From positions 1-64,000 of the forward strand of contig NZ_CABPSJ010000008.1 in the NCBI RefSeq assembly GCF_902459745.1: 64,000 nt of DNA. The letters are read 5' to 3'. Position 1 is the first letter of the stretch. The number at the start of each line of letters is the position of its first letter. The translations under genes were made by a program, and so were the position numbers. Positions 51,651 through 60,045 of this stretch are shown here, one piece after another. The DNA comes from Pandoraea communis (GTDB lineage Bacteria > Pseudomonadota > Gammaproteobacteria > Burkholderiales > Burkholderiaceae). Below the pieces are notes generated by a model that saw nothing but the letters and a program-made list of their open reading frames with translations, made no database searches and was not told where the DNA came from.

Positions 51651-53162
51651 TTACTCGATGGCCGTCGCCTCGTTTCCCGAACTTTGACGCAGCGGCAATT
51701 CCGGCAGCCGGGCGAGTGCGACGATGGCGAGCGCCGCGATCAGCGCGCTACCGGCAAAAAACGCTCCGAAGGCGAGCCGCAGGCGATCCTCCATCCCGGC
51801 GGGTGCGCCGCCGGGGCGCAAGAAATCGGTAAGCTCGCGCGGCGCGCTGCCGTGGTCGCCCGAGACCAGCAGGCCCACGATGAGTGCGCCGAACATTGCC
51901 ACGCCGATCATGCCGCCCAGCGCCCGGAAGAACGCATGCGCGGCGGTTGCGATGCCGATGTCGCGCGGTGGGACGGCATTTTGCGTGGCCACGGTCATGA
52001 CGGGCATGGCCGAGCCGAAGCCAATCCCGACGAGCCCGAGGCACAGCCCGATCGCCGCGAGCGGCAGCGACTGCACCCCCATCGCCATCGCGGCGAGCCC
52101 GAGAAATGCCACTGGCAGACCGATCTGCGGCGGACGTTTGTAATGTCCCGTCGTGCGCATGTAATGCCCCGAGCCGAGCGCGCCGACCACGATACCCAGC
52201 AGCGGCAGGATCAGCATCAGGCCGGAGCTGCTGGCCGATTCGCCACGCTGCAACTGGAGATAGAGCGGCACGTAGATCCCGATGCTGATGTTGACCATCA
52301 TCACCAGCACCGCCATCGTCGACGTCATTCGGAACACCGGGTTGGCGAGCAACGCGAGCGGCAGCAACGGTTCGCGCACGGCGCGTTGATGACGCAGGAA
52401 GACCGCACCGACGAGCACGGCCGCAGCGAACAGACCGCCGATTTCCTTCGAGAGCCAGGCATAGCGGTGGCCGCCCCACGTGAGCGCGAGCAGCAGACAA
52501 ACGGTGGCGGCGATAAGCAGCAGCGATCCGAGATAATCGATGCTCGGCTTGCCTTCGCGGCGCGGCAGATGGCGCAGGGCGCGGTCGCTCAGGTAGATGG
52601 CGAGCACGCCGAGCGGGAGGTTGATCCAGAAGATGAGCGTCCAGTTCAGGTACTGGGCGAACACACCGCCGGTGACGGGGCCGGCCACACCGGAGACAGC
52701 GAACATGCCGGAGATATACCCCTGATACCGGCCGCGCTCACGCGGCGAGACGATATCCGCGATCACGGTGTTGGACAGCGCAATGAGGCCGCCGCCGCCC
52801 AAGCCCTGCACACCGCGCGCGAGTATCAGCACGAGCATGCTCGGCGCCAGTGCGCACAACACCGATCCCACAAGGAAGACCGCTACGCTCGCGGCGATGA
52901 CGACGCGCCGTCCGAGCAGGTCGGAGAGTTTGCCGACGATGGGCGTAATGGCCGTGGACGAGAGCAGATACGCGGTGACGACCCATGAAACGGCGTCGAA
53001 GCTGCCGAGGTCGCGGGCGATGGTCGGCAGGGCCGGCGCGACGATGGTCTGGTCGAGCGAGCCGAGAAACATGGTGAGCAGCAGGCCGGAGAGGATCGAC
53101 TTGACCTCTGATGGCGTGAGCGAGACGCCGGCCGGCGTCGTCTGAGAGTCGTTGGCGGGCAT
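51651..53162 (-). CDS. DHA2-type MFS multidrug exporter (EmrB/QacA family)
   Basis: Inner membrane drug:proton antiporter, 503 residues and about 14 helices. Family motifs are MFLGSLDQTIVAPALPTIAR (about 31-50, motif D1), GKLSDLLGRRVVIAA (motif A, about 77-91), LARGVQGLGGGGLIALS (motif B, about 113-129) and SGVAGPVTGGVFAQ (motif C, about 155-168). Substrates are unknown. No periplasmic adaptor (EmrA) or TetR/MarR regulator is adjacent. An intrinsic terminator ends only 17 bases before the ATG and no good ribosome binding site is visible between them (see the leader features). The unknown gene follows on the same strand. Confidence 0.92.
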   Translation of the reverse strand: MPANDSQTTPAGVSLTPSEVKSILSGLLLTMFLGSLDQTIVAPALPTIARDLGSFDAVSWVVTAYLLSSTAITPIVGKLSDLLGRRVVIAASVAVFLVGSVLCALAPSMLVLILARGVQGLGGGGLIALSNTVIADIVSPRERGRYQGYISGMFAVSGVAGPVTGGVFAQYLNWTLIFWINLPLGVLAIYLSDRALRHLPRREGKPSIDYLGSLLLIAATVCLLLALTWGGHRYAWLSKEIGGLFAAAVLVGAVFLRHQRAVREPLLPLALLANPVFRMTSTMAVLVMMVNISIGIYVPLYLQLQRGESASSSGLMLILPLLGIVVGALGSGHYMRTTGHYKRPPQIGLPVAFLGLAAMAMGVQSLPLAAIGLCLGLVGIGFGSAMPVMTVATQNAVPPRDIGIATAAHAFFRALGGMIGVAMFGALIVGLLVSGDHGSAPRELTDFLRPGGAPAGMEDRLRLAFGAFFAGSALIAALAIVALARLPELPLRQSSGNEATAIE

Positions 53163-53179
53163 GCGGATCTTCGGGGGGC

Positions 53180-53211
53180 AAAAAATCAGGCCGTCCCGGC
53201 GGGGACGGCCT
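53180..53211 (-). terminator. Intrinsic terminator directly before the drug exporter gene
   Basis: Leftward: AGGCCGTCCC-type 10-bp stem (53202-53211 with 53188-53197), a 4-base loop, then six T residues (A run 53180-53185). It can end the upstream MFS transcript, but lies only 17 bp before the exporter ATG. It would therefore also stop exporter transcripts begun further upstream. Confidence 0.9.
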
Positions 53212-53218
53212 CACGCAT
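53186..53218 (-). CDS. Candidate ten-codon leader peptide spanning the terminator
   Basis: ATG 53216-53218 has GGGAG four bases upstream (53223-53227). The frame reads MREAVPAGTA and stops with TGA at 53186-53188, the last base of which abuts the T run. So the leader covers the whole terminator stem. A ribosome on it would melt the hairpin, which is the logic of translation-controlled attenuation. A further hairpin (CCGGGC 53275-53280 with 53239-53244, 30-base loop) lies upstream in the leader. Evidence is purely structural; a chance frame inside a GC-rich hairpin is possible. Confidence 0.35.
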   Translation of the reverse strand: MREAVPAGTA

Positions 53219-53311
53219 GTTACTCCCAAGGGGGGTGACCGGGCCAGCAACCCTGTGGCGTCTTGGTCTTGCGTGCCCGGACGACGTTTCGTCAGTCGAT
53301 CTGCGTAGCCG

Positions 53312-54628
53312 CTACTTGTTCACGAGCCGCGCGGGCACGCATAGCGTGAGCAGTCCGCCCAGAATCATGAATACCGTGAGCAGGAACATGCCGCTGTTGG
53401 TGCTCTGGGTGGCGTCTTTGAGAAACCCGATCAGGTACGGGCCCACGAAGCCGGCCAGATTGCCCAGCGAGTTGATCATCGCGATGCCTGCGGCGGCAGC
53501 GGTGCCGCCGAGAAACGCGGTGGGCAGACTCCAGAACAGCGGCAGCACGATCATGATGCCCATCGTGGCCAGCGTCAGCGCGAACATGGCGAGCTGGGTG
53601 TTGTGGCTCCAGACCGTCGACAGGAAGAGACCGATCGCGCCGACGAATGCCGGGATCGCGATGTGCCAGCGACGCTCGCTTCGCAGATCGGAGCGACGCC
53701 CGACCACGACCATCGCGATTACCGCGAAGAAGTACGGAATCGCCGTGAGCAGGCCGATCTGTAACGGATCGGTTACGCCGGTAGTCTTGACGATCGTCGG
53801 CAGCCAGAAGCCCACGCCGTACAGACCGATCACGAACGAGAAGTAGATGAGGCTCATCATCCACACGCGCGGGCTGGAGAACACCTGACGCAGCGGCAAA
53901 TCCTCCTTGGTCTGCACGTCGCTGGCGATATTGCGCTCGAGCATCGACTTCTCGTCGTCGTCGAGCCATTTGGCATCGCGGATGCGGTTGTCGAGCACGA
54001 ACAGCACGGCAATGCCGATCACGACCGAGGGAACCGCTTCGATCAGGAACATCCACTGCCAGCCAGCAAGGCCGGAGACACCGCTCATGTCTTTGAGAAT
54101 CCAGCCGGAGAGGGGGCCGCCGATCAGCCCGGAGAGTGCCACGGCCGTCATGAACAACGCGGTCATGCGGCCGCGCCGCGCGGCCGGGTACCAATACGTG
54201 ATGTACAGAATGATGCCGGGGAAGAAGCCTGCCTCGGCCACCCCGAGCAGGAATCGCATGACGTAGAACATCGTGGGTGTCGTGACGAACATGGTCGCGC
54301 CCGAGATGATGCCCCACGAAATCATGATCCGCGCGATCCACACGCGCGCGCCCACGCGGTGCAGGATCACGTTGCTCGGCACTTCGAAGATGAAATAGCC
54401 GATGAAGAAGATGCCCGCGCCGAGACCGAACACCGTTTCGGAGAAATTCAGGTCGCCGACCATCTGCAACTTGGCAAAGCCTACGTTCACGCGGTCGAGG
54501 TACGCGACCACGTAGCACAGCAGCAAAAACGGAATCAGCCGCCAGCCGACCTTGCGATAAGTGGCCGCTTCAAAGTCTGCCAACGGGGTGTTGGCCGTGG
54601 ACGTCGGGGGCGTCGGAACGCTGTTCAT
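53312..54628 (-). CDS. MFS transporter of the anion:cation symporter (ACS) type
   Basis: Inner membrane permease of 438 residues and about 12 helices. YRKVGWRLIPFLLLCYVVAY and LDRVNVGFAKLQMVGDLNFS near the N-terminus, and FEVPSNVILHRVGARVWIAR near 100, are typical of the ACS family that imports sugar acids, tartrate, phthalate and similar organic anions. GGAGGAG precedes ATG 54628. It is the last gene of a leftward group with the SDR and aldehyde dehydrogenase genes, so its substrate is probably related to theirs. The terminator at 53180 follows. Confidence 0.9.
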   Translation of the reverse strand: MNSVPTPPTSTANTPLADFEAATYRKVGWRLIPFLLLCYVVAYLDRVNVGFAKLQMVGDLNFSETVFGLGAGIFFIGYFIFEVPSNVILHRVGARVWIARIMISWGIISGATMFVTTPTMFYVMRFLLGVAEAGFFPGIILYITYWYPAARRGRMTALFMTAVALSGLIGGPLSGWILKDMSGVSGLAGWQWMFLIEAVPSVVIGIAVLFVLDNRIRDAKWLDDDEKSMLERNIASDVQTKEDLPLRQVFSSPRVWMMSLIYFSFVIGLYGVGFWLPTIVKTTGVTDPLQIGLLTAIPYFFAVIAMVVVGRRSDLRSERRWHIAIPAFVGAIGLFLSTVWSHNTQLAMFALTLATMGIMIVLPLFWSLPTAFLGGTAAAAGIAMINSLGNLAGFVGPYLIGFLKDATQSTNSGMFLLTVFMILGGLLTLCVPARLVNK

Positions 54629-54723
54629 ACGGAATCTCCTCCGGTTTGACGTTGTGTTGTCTGTCGTTATGGTGTGAGTGCGACAACTACGGGGACTGCC
54701 GAGTGCAAAAAACAGTGGGTCGC

Positions 54724-55482
54724 TCAGATGCAACGTCCGCCGTCGACCTCCAGGCAGACGCCTGTGATGAAGGCAGCATCGTCGCTGGCGAGATAGAGGC
54801 AGGCGTTGGCAACGTCCTGCGGTGTGGAGAAACGGCCGAGCGGAATCCCGGCGAGGAATTTGGCGCGGTTCTCGGGGGTATTGGGCACGCCCATGAATTC
54901 GGCGGTCAGCCCGGTGTCGCCGATGACCGGATTGACGCAGTTCACGCGAATGTTGTTCGGGCCGAACTCGGCGGCCATGGCCTTGCTCGCCGTGATGACA
55001 GCACCTTTGCTGCCGTTGTACCAGACGAGTCCGGGGCGCGGGCGCACGCCTGCCGTCGACGCGATGTTGATCATCACGCCGCCGCCGCGTTGCAGAAAGT
55101 ACGGGATGACTGCGCGTGCGCTCCAGAAGATGCCTTTGACGTTCACGGCATAGACGCGGTCGAACTCGGCCTCCGTGACTTCGAGCAGCGGCTTGTTCCG
55201 ATGTGTGGTGCCCGCGTTGTTGACCACGATGTCGAGATGACCGAAGCGCGTGACGGCCTCGTCGAGCAGGGTGACGTGATCGTCTTCGAGCGATACGTCG
55301 CCGTACACGAACGCAGCGCGCCCGCCCGCTTCGGTGATTTCACCGGCCACACGCTCGCCGGCTTCACGATTCAGATCGCCCACGATGACCGCAGCGCCTT
55401 CACGCGCAAACGTCTTGGCGATGCCTTCGCCGAAGCCGGAGCCGGCGCCCGTCACGATGGCCACTTTCTCTTGCAAACGCAT
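54724..55482 (-). CDS. Short-chain dehydrogenase/reductase
   Basis: NAD(P)-dependent oxidoreductase of 252 residues with a full classical SDR set: TGAGSGFGEGIA near residue 11 (cofactor), NNAG near 88, catalytic Ser in NIASTAGVRPRPG near 139, YNGSKGAV near 153 holding the Tyr-x3-Lys pair, and the C-terminal DGGRCI. Asp in VGDLNREAGE after the second strand suggests NAD over NADP. It lies between the ALDH and MFS genes. The alcohol or ketone substrate is not predictable; sugar or hydroxy acids are reasonable given the transporter. Confidence 0.9.
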   Translation of the reverse strand: MRLQEKVAIVTGAGSGFGEGIAKTFAREGAAVIVGDLNREAGERVAGEITEAGGRAAFVYGDVSLEDDHVTLLDEAVTRFGHLDIVVNNAGTTHRNKPLLEVTEAEFDRVYAVNVKGIFWSARAVIPYFLQRGGGVMINIASTAGVRPRPGLVWYNGSKGAVITASKAMAAEFGPNNIRVNCVNPVIGDTGLTAEFMGVPNTPENRAKFLAGIPLGRFSTPQDVANACLYLASDDAAFITGVCLEVDGGRCI

Positions 55483-55595
55483 GTCTTGTCTCCTGAGTTG
55501 CCGTGTTGTGGCGAAGTGCGAGACCGATGACGGGCCGCGTTTCGCTGTAATCTCAGTCAGCCTGGGGGCTGCGGGTGTTGCGGCGTCTTCGTTGT

Positions 55596-57062
55596 TCAAC
55601 CGTGCCTGATCGCGACCGTCTTGAGCGTGGTGAACCCATAAAGCGCTTCGAAGCCTTTTTCGCGCCCGTGACCGGAGTGGCGGATGCCGCCAAAGGGCAA
55701 CTCCACCCCACCGCCGGCACCGTAGTTGTTGATGAAGACCTGCCCCGCGCGGATGGCGCGCGCCATGCGCATCTGACGTCCGCCGTCGCGCGTCCACACC
55801 CCGGCCGCGAGACCGTACAGCGTGCCGTTGGCCAGACGCACGGCGTCGGCCTCGTCGGTGAACGGCATCGCCGCGAGCACCGGACCGAACACTTCCTCGC
55901 GGGCGAGACGATGCGTGGCGGGCACGTCGCGCAGGAGCGTGGGCGCCTGATAGAACCCGGCCTGCGGCGCACTGCCGACGACTTCGCCCTGCGACATCAC
56001 GGCAATGCCGTCGTGCTGCGCTTCGGAAAGGAAGTCCCACACGCGTTGCTGCTGACGGGCGTTGATCAGCGGGCCGAGATCGAGATCGTCGTGCGACGGT
56101 CCCACGCGCAGGCGCGCGAACGCCTCGGCGAGATGCGCGAGCACGGTCTCGTAGGCGTCGCGCTCGATCAGCACACGGCTGCCGGCCGAACACGTTTGTC
56201 CGGCGTTCTGCACGATCGCATTGACGACGACCGGCAGCACGGCCTCCATATCCGCATCGGCAAAGACGATCTGGGGCGACTTGCCGCCAAGTTCCAGCGT
56301 GACCGGCGTGTGGTTTTCGGCGGCCATCTGCGAGATCAGGGTGCCTGTCGCGGGCGAGCCGGTAAACGAGATGTGATCGATGCCCGGATGCCGCGCCAGC
56401 GCCGCACCGGCTTCCGCGCCGTATCCCGTGACGATATTGAGCGCCCCGGGAGGCAGCCCCGCTTCCAGCGACAACTCGGCAACGCGCAGCAGCGACAGGC
56501 AGGCGTCTTCGGCCGGTTTGACAACGCACGCGTTGCCGGTCGCCAGCGCGGCCGCCACGCTGCGTCCGAAGATTTGCAGCGGGTAGTTCCACGGAATGAT
56601 GTGACCGGTCACGCCGTGCGGTTCGCGCAAGGTGAACACGGTGAAGCCCTGCTGATAGGGGATGGTCTCGCCATGCAACTTGTCGGCCGCGCCCGCATAG
56701 AACTCGAAGTAGCGCACGATCGCCGCCGCGTCGGCGCGCGCCTGCTTGAGTGGTTTGCCGGTGTCGCGCGCTTCGAGTTGCGCCAGTTCTTCGTGATGAC
56801 GGGCGAGCGTATTGGCCAGCGCGTACAACAAGCGGCCGCGCTCGGCGGCGGCGGTGCGGCCCCAGTCGCCATCGAAGGCGGCGCGTGCGGCCTGCACGGC
56901 GCGGTCGATGTCTTCGGCATCGCCTCGGGCGATTTCGGCAAAGGGCTGTCCGTCGGACGGATCGATAACGGGAATGACGAGGGCTGCGGGCGTGGCAGAA
57001 ATGCCGGGACGCTTCGCGCAAGCGACCCATTGATTGCCGATGAAGTGTGTAGCGTCGGGCAT
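55596..57062 (-). CDS. NAD(P)-dependent aldehyde dehydrogenase
   Basis: Oxidises an aldehyde to the carboxylic acid. The 488-residue protein has the usual motifs: IIPWNYPLQIFGRSVAAALA near 157, VKPAEDACLSLL near 182, FTGSPATGTLISQMA near 235, catalytic Glu in TLELGGKSPQIVF near 258 and the catalytic Cys near 293 in QNAGQTCSAGSRV. The ATG at 57062 follows GAGGTGAAG. It heads the leftward group and diverges from the FAD dehydrogenase gene. Overall it looks like a betaine-aldehyde or semialdehyde type enzyme; substrate open. Confidence 0.92.
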   Translation of the reverse strand: MPDATHFIGNQWVACAKRPGISATPAALVIPVIDPSDGQPFAEIARGDAEDIDRAVQAARAAFDGDWGRTAAAERGRLLYALANTLARHHEELAQLEARDTGKPLKQARADAAAIVRYFEFYAGAADKLHGETIPYQQGFTVFTLREPHGVTGHIIPWNYPLQIFGRSVAAALATGNACVVKPAEDACLSLLRVAELSLEAGLPPGALNIVTGYGAEAGAALARHPGIDHISFTGSPATGTLISQMAAENHTPVTLELGGKSPQIVFADADMEAVLPVVVNAIVQNAGQTCSAGSRVLIERDAYETVLAHLAEAFARLRVGPSHDDLDLGPLINARQQQRVWDFLSEAQHDGIAVMSQGEVVGSAPQAGFYQAPTLLRDVPATHRLAREEVFGPVLAAMPFTDEADAVRLANGTLYGLAAGVWTRDGGRQMRMARAIRAGQVFINNYGAGGGVELPFGGIRHSGHGREKGFEALYGFTTLKTVAIRHG

Positions 57063-57161
57063 GTCGACTTCACCTCGTGAAGGGGGGTGGCAGTCATTAT
57101 CACTTAACTCACGAGTGCGTTGACTGTCGTATCGGGTGCATCCGCATAAACACCTAAAATG

Positions 57162-57194
57162 ATTGCATTGCAATTAAAGATATTTTATTGCAAT
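57162..57194. promoter_or_regulatory. Twin ATTGCAAT palindromes, candidate operator of the catabolic cluster
   Basis: The perfect 8-bp palindrome ATTGCAAT occurs at 57167-57174 and 57187-57194, exactly 20 bp apart, i.e. about two helical turns. A further half-site ATTGC lies at 57162-57166. The surrounding 57150-57200 stretch is strikingly AT-rich against a GC-rich background. It sits in the 262-bp gap between the divergent ALDH and FAD dehydrogenase genes, so one bound regulator could control both arms. Confidence 0.55.
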
Positions 57195-57324
57195 TTTTTA
57201 TCGCCTATCCTTGATCGAAATGAATCGCCAGACGTGCGTCTGGTGTGGCACTACCACTCGCTGTGCGCTGTCGCAGACATCGCGGCGAGGTAGTCGAACC
57301 GAAGCATTCAGGAGTCGGCAGGAA

Positions 57325-58761
57325 ATGAACGATGCAGTGACGCGCGAGACGCTGATCCACCGGTTGCAAGATGTGCTTGGCGCGGATGCCGTACTCAGTG
57401 ACGAGCCCGATACCGCCGGTTATACGGAAGACTGGCGCGGCCGCTACCGGGGCGAAGCCCTGTGTGTGGTGCTGCCGTCGTCGACCGCGCAGGTGAGCGA
57501 AGTGGTCAAGCTGTGTGCTGCGGCCGGTGTGCCGATCCTCCCGCAGGGCGGTAACACGAGCCTGTGCGGCGGCGCGGTGCCGCCGGCTCAGGGCCCGTCG
57601 CCCGTCATTCTGAATCTGGCGCGCATGCGTCACATTCGTCAGATCGATGCCGCGAACGGCTCGATGATCGTCGAAGCCGGGTGCATTCTGAAAACCGTGC
57701 AAGATGCGGCGGCCGACGTTGGCCGCCTGTATCCGATCAGTCTCGGCGCGGAGGGTTCGTGCCAGATTGGCGGCACGCTCTCGACCAACGCCGGGGGCAC
57801 AAGCGTGCTGCGCTACGGCAACACGCGTGAAAACGTGCTGGGTCTCGAAGTCGTGCTGGCCGACGGCACGGTCTGGGAGGGGCTGCGCGCGCTGCGCAAG
57901 GACAATACCGGGATCGATCTCAAGCACCTGTTCGTCGGTGCGGAAGGCACGCTCGGCATCATCACCGCAGCGGCCATCAAGCTGCATCCGCTGCCCACCT
58001 GTCATTCACTGGCCTGGTTTGCACCGCGCGATCCGGCGGCCGCCCGGCAGGTGCTCGGCATGTTCCAGAACGCGTGCGGTTCGCGTCTGTCGGCGTTCGA
58101 AATCATGAATCGTTACCAGCTCGACTTGGTGTTCGCGAATGTGCCGAATCGCCGCAATCCGCTTGCGGGCGCGCACGACTGGCATGTGCTCGTCGAACTC
58201 GGCGACACGCGCGATGCAGAAGGGCTCGAGACCGTACTTACGGAAACGCTGGGCGAGGCCATCGAGCAAGGGCTGGTCGAGGACGCTGTCATCGCAGCGA
58301 ACGACACCCAGCGCGCCGATCTCTGGGAAGTGCGTCACAGCGTGAGCGAAGCGAACAAGAAGGCGGCTGTCGGCCTCACGACGGATTGCGCCGTGCCGGT
58401 CTCGAGCGTGCCCGAGTTCATCGACGCCGCCACGCGTGCCGTGCACGCCGTGGTGCCGGGCCTCGACATCGCCATCGTCGGTCATATGGGTGACGGCAAC
58501 GTGCACTTCATCCCGATGTTCTCTTTTGCTGCGTGGTCGGCGTTGCCCGACAGTGCATCGATGGGCGACACGATGCGGGCGTGCGTGAACGACGTTGCCG
58601 CGCGGCTGTCTGGCACGTTCAGCGCCGAGCATGGCGTGGGACAGACGGGGCTGCCGCTCATGCAGCGCTACAAGGCGCCGGCTGAACTCGCCCTCATGCG
58701 CACCGTGAAGGCGGCGCTCGATCCGAACCAGTTGTTCAATCCGGGACGCCTCGTTCCCTGA
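57325..58761 (+). CDS. FAD-linked D-2-hydroxyacid dehydrogenase (GlcD/D2HGDH type)
   Basis: Flavoprotein of 478 residues in the FAD-binding-4/FAD-oxidase C family, which oxidises D-2-hydroxyacids such as D-lactate, glycolate or D-2-hydroxyglutarate. Motifs: VLPQGGNTSLCGGAVP-like PQGGNTSLCGGAVP near 74 (FAD pyrophosphate loop), LGAEGSCQIGGTLSTNAGGT near 142, LFVGAEGTLGIITAAAIKLH near 203, and IVGHMGDGNVHF near 388, whose His residues lie in the metal/flavin site. AGGAGT and AGGAA precede the ATG. It heads the rightward arm with the ABC importer. Which hydroxyacid is unknown. Confidence 0.9.
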   Translation: MNDAVTRETLIHRLQDVLGADAVLSDEPDTAGYTEDWRGRYRGEALCVVLPSSTAQVSEVVKLCAAAGVPILPQGGNTSLCGGAVPPAQGPSPVILNLARMRHIRQIDAANGSMIVEAGCILKTVQDAAADVGRLYPISLGAEGSCQIGGTLSTNAGGTSVLRYGNTRENVLGLEVVLADGTVWEGLRALRKDNTGIDLKHLFVGAEGTLGIITAAAIKLHPLPTCHSLAWFAPRDPAAARQVLGMFQNACGSRLSAFEIMNRYQLDLVFANVPNRRNPLAGAHDWHVLVELGDTRDAEGLETVLTETLGEAIEQGLVEDAVIAANDTQRADLWEVRHSVSEANKKAAVGLTTDCAVPVSSVPEFIDAATRAVHAVVPGLDIAIVGHMGDGNVHFIPMFSFAAWSALPDSASMGDTMRACVNDVAARLSGTFSAEHGVGQTGLPLMQRYKAPAELALMRTVKAALDPNQLFNPGRLVP

Positions 58762-58869
58762 ATCATTTTTCAGTGTTGCTGTTTGTTTTGCCATAACTGC
58801 GCGCGCGGCGGCTGTGCCGAAGTTGCCGTCCGTCGCCGCGCCCACCCCTCCCAGTCAAGACCGGAGACC

Positions 58870-60000
58870 ATGATGAAACGCAAGACCTCCGCAAGCCCGC
58901 TCGACATCATCGACAACAACGCCGCGCCGCTCGCGCAACCGGGCCGTCGCACGGCCATGAAGACGGCGCTCGCCGGCGCGGCCGCCGTGGCGTTCCCGTT
59001 TGTGTGGACGCCCTCGCGCGCCGCGACCAAACGCATCGTCGTGCGCGACGACGGCGGCATCTACACCAAAGCCTACGACGCAGTGTTCTACAAGCCGTTT
59101 GCCAAGGCGACCGGTATCGAGGTCGTCGGCGTGCAGGCGAATGCGGAGCCGACCGCGCAGATCAAGAGCATGGTGGAGGCCGGCAGCTATACGTGGGACA
59201 TGGCCAAGATCAGCCAGCCCGCGATCTTGCTGCTGACCTCGGGCGGCAAAGAGTATCTGGAGCGTCACGGTCTCGAGTCGGACCCGGTCATCGCGAAAAT
59301 TCCTCAGCAGTACATGTCGCCGTTCGGTGTCGGTACCAACATCTACTCGACGGTACTCGCCTATCGGACCGACGCGTTCAAGGGCCGCAAGGCACCGGCG
59401 TCGTGGGCCGATCTGTGGAACGTGAAGGATTTCCCGGGCCGCCGTTCGATCCGCAAGTACCCGTTCGACACCATCGAAGAAGCGTTGCTGGCGGATGGCG
59501 TGGCGGCGGGTTCGGTGTATCCGTGCGATTTCGATCGTGCCTTCAAGAGCCTGGACAAGATCGCCAAACACGTGGACGTGTGGTGGACCACGGGCGCACA
59601 AGTCGAACAGATGCTCGGTTCGGGCGAAGTCGACATGGTCGCCACGTGGGCCTCGCGCGCGCAGTCGGCCCAAGCCAACGGCGTGCCTGTGCAGATCGTG
59701 TGGAACCAGAACATCTGGGGCTGCGACAACTGGTCGATCCTCAAGGGCACACCGAACGCGAGCGCGTGCCGCGAGTTCATCAAGTTCGCCAGCGATCCGA
59801 AGCGTCAGGCCGAACTGACGAAGTTCTTCCCGGCCGGCATGACGCAACCTGAAGCGTTCAACTATGTGAAGCCAGAAGTGGCCAAGCACTGCCCGACGTT
59901 CCCTGAGAACATGAAGAGCGGCGTGCAGATCAATGCCAAGTTCTGGCAGCAGAACCAGAGCGTAGCGCTCGAACGTTTCAACCGTTGGATCCTGACCTGA
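58870..60000 (+). CDS. Polyamine-type ABC transporter substrate-binding protein, probable Tat export
   Basis: Periplasmic binding protein of 376 residues in the PotD/extracellular family 1 group. The N-terminus has a paired Arg in PGRRTAMKTALAGAAAVAF (about 25-43), a Tat-like signal preceded by an unusually long 24-residue lead. The mature part includes IVVRDDGGIYTKAYDAVFYK and TWDMAKISQPAILLL. Two ATG codons (58870, 58873) occur in tandem; GGAG spacing slightly favours the second. It starts a binding protein-ATPase-permease set. Ligands of such sets range from polyamines to opines and organic acids. Confidence 0.9.
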   Translation: MMKRKTSASPLDIIDNNAAPLAQPGRRTAMKTALAGAAAVAFPFVWTPSRAATKRIVVRDDGGIYTKAYDAVFYKPFAKATGIEVVGVQANAEPTAQIKSMVEAGSYTWDMAKISQPAILLLTSGGKEYLERHGLESDPVIAKIPQQYMSPFGVGTNIYSTVLAYRTDAFKGRKAPASWADLWNVKDFPGRRSIRKYPFDTIEEALLADGVAAGSVYPCDFDRAFKSLDKIAKHVDVWWTTGAQVEQMLGSGEVDMVATWASRAQSAQANGVPVQIVWNQNIWGCDNWSILKGTPNASACREFIKFASDPKRQAELTKFFPAGMTQPEAFNYVKPEVAKHCPTFPENMKSGVQINAKFWQQNQSVALERFNRWILT

Positions 60001-60045
60001 TCCTCACCTGCCGTTTCGTTTCAAGCATTTTAGGGTGCTGATCTC

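Noticed and set aside
54724-57030. One 768-codon leftward frame joining an ALDH shadow to the SDR
   Set aside because: The first two thirds are in the wrong frame of the ALDH gene. The SDR has its own ATG at 55482, so this is not a gene fusion.
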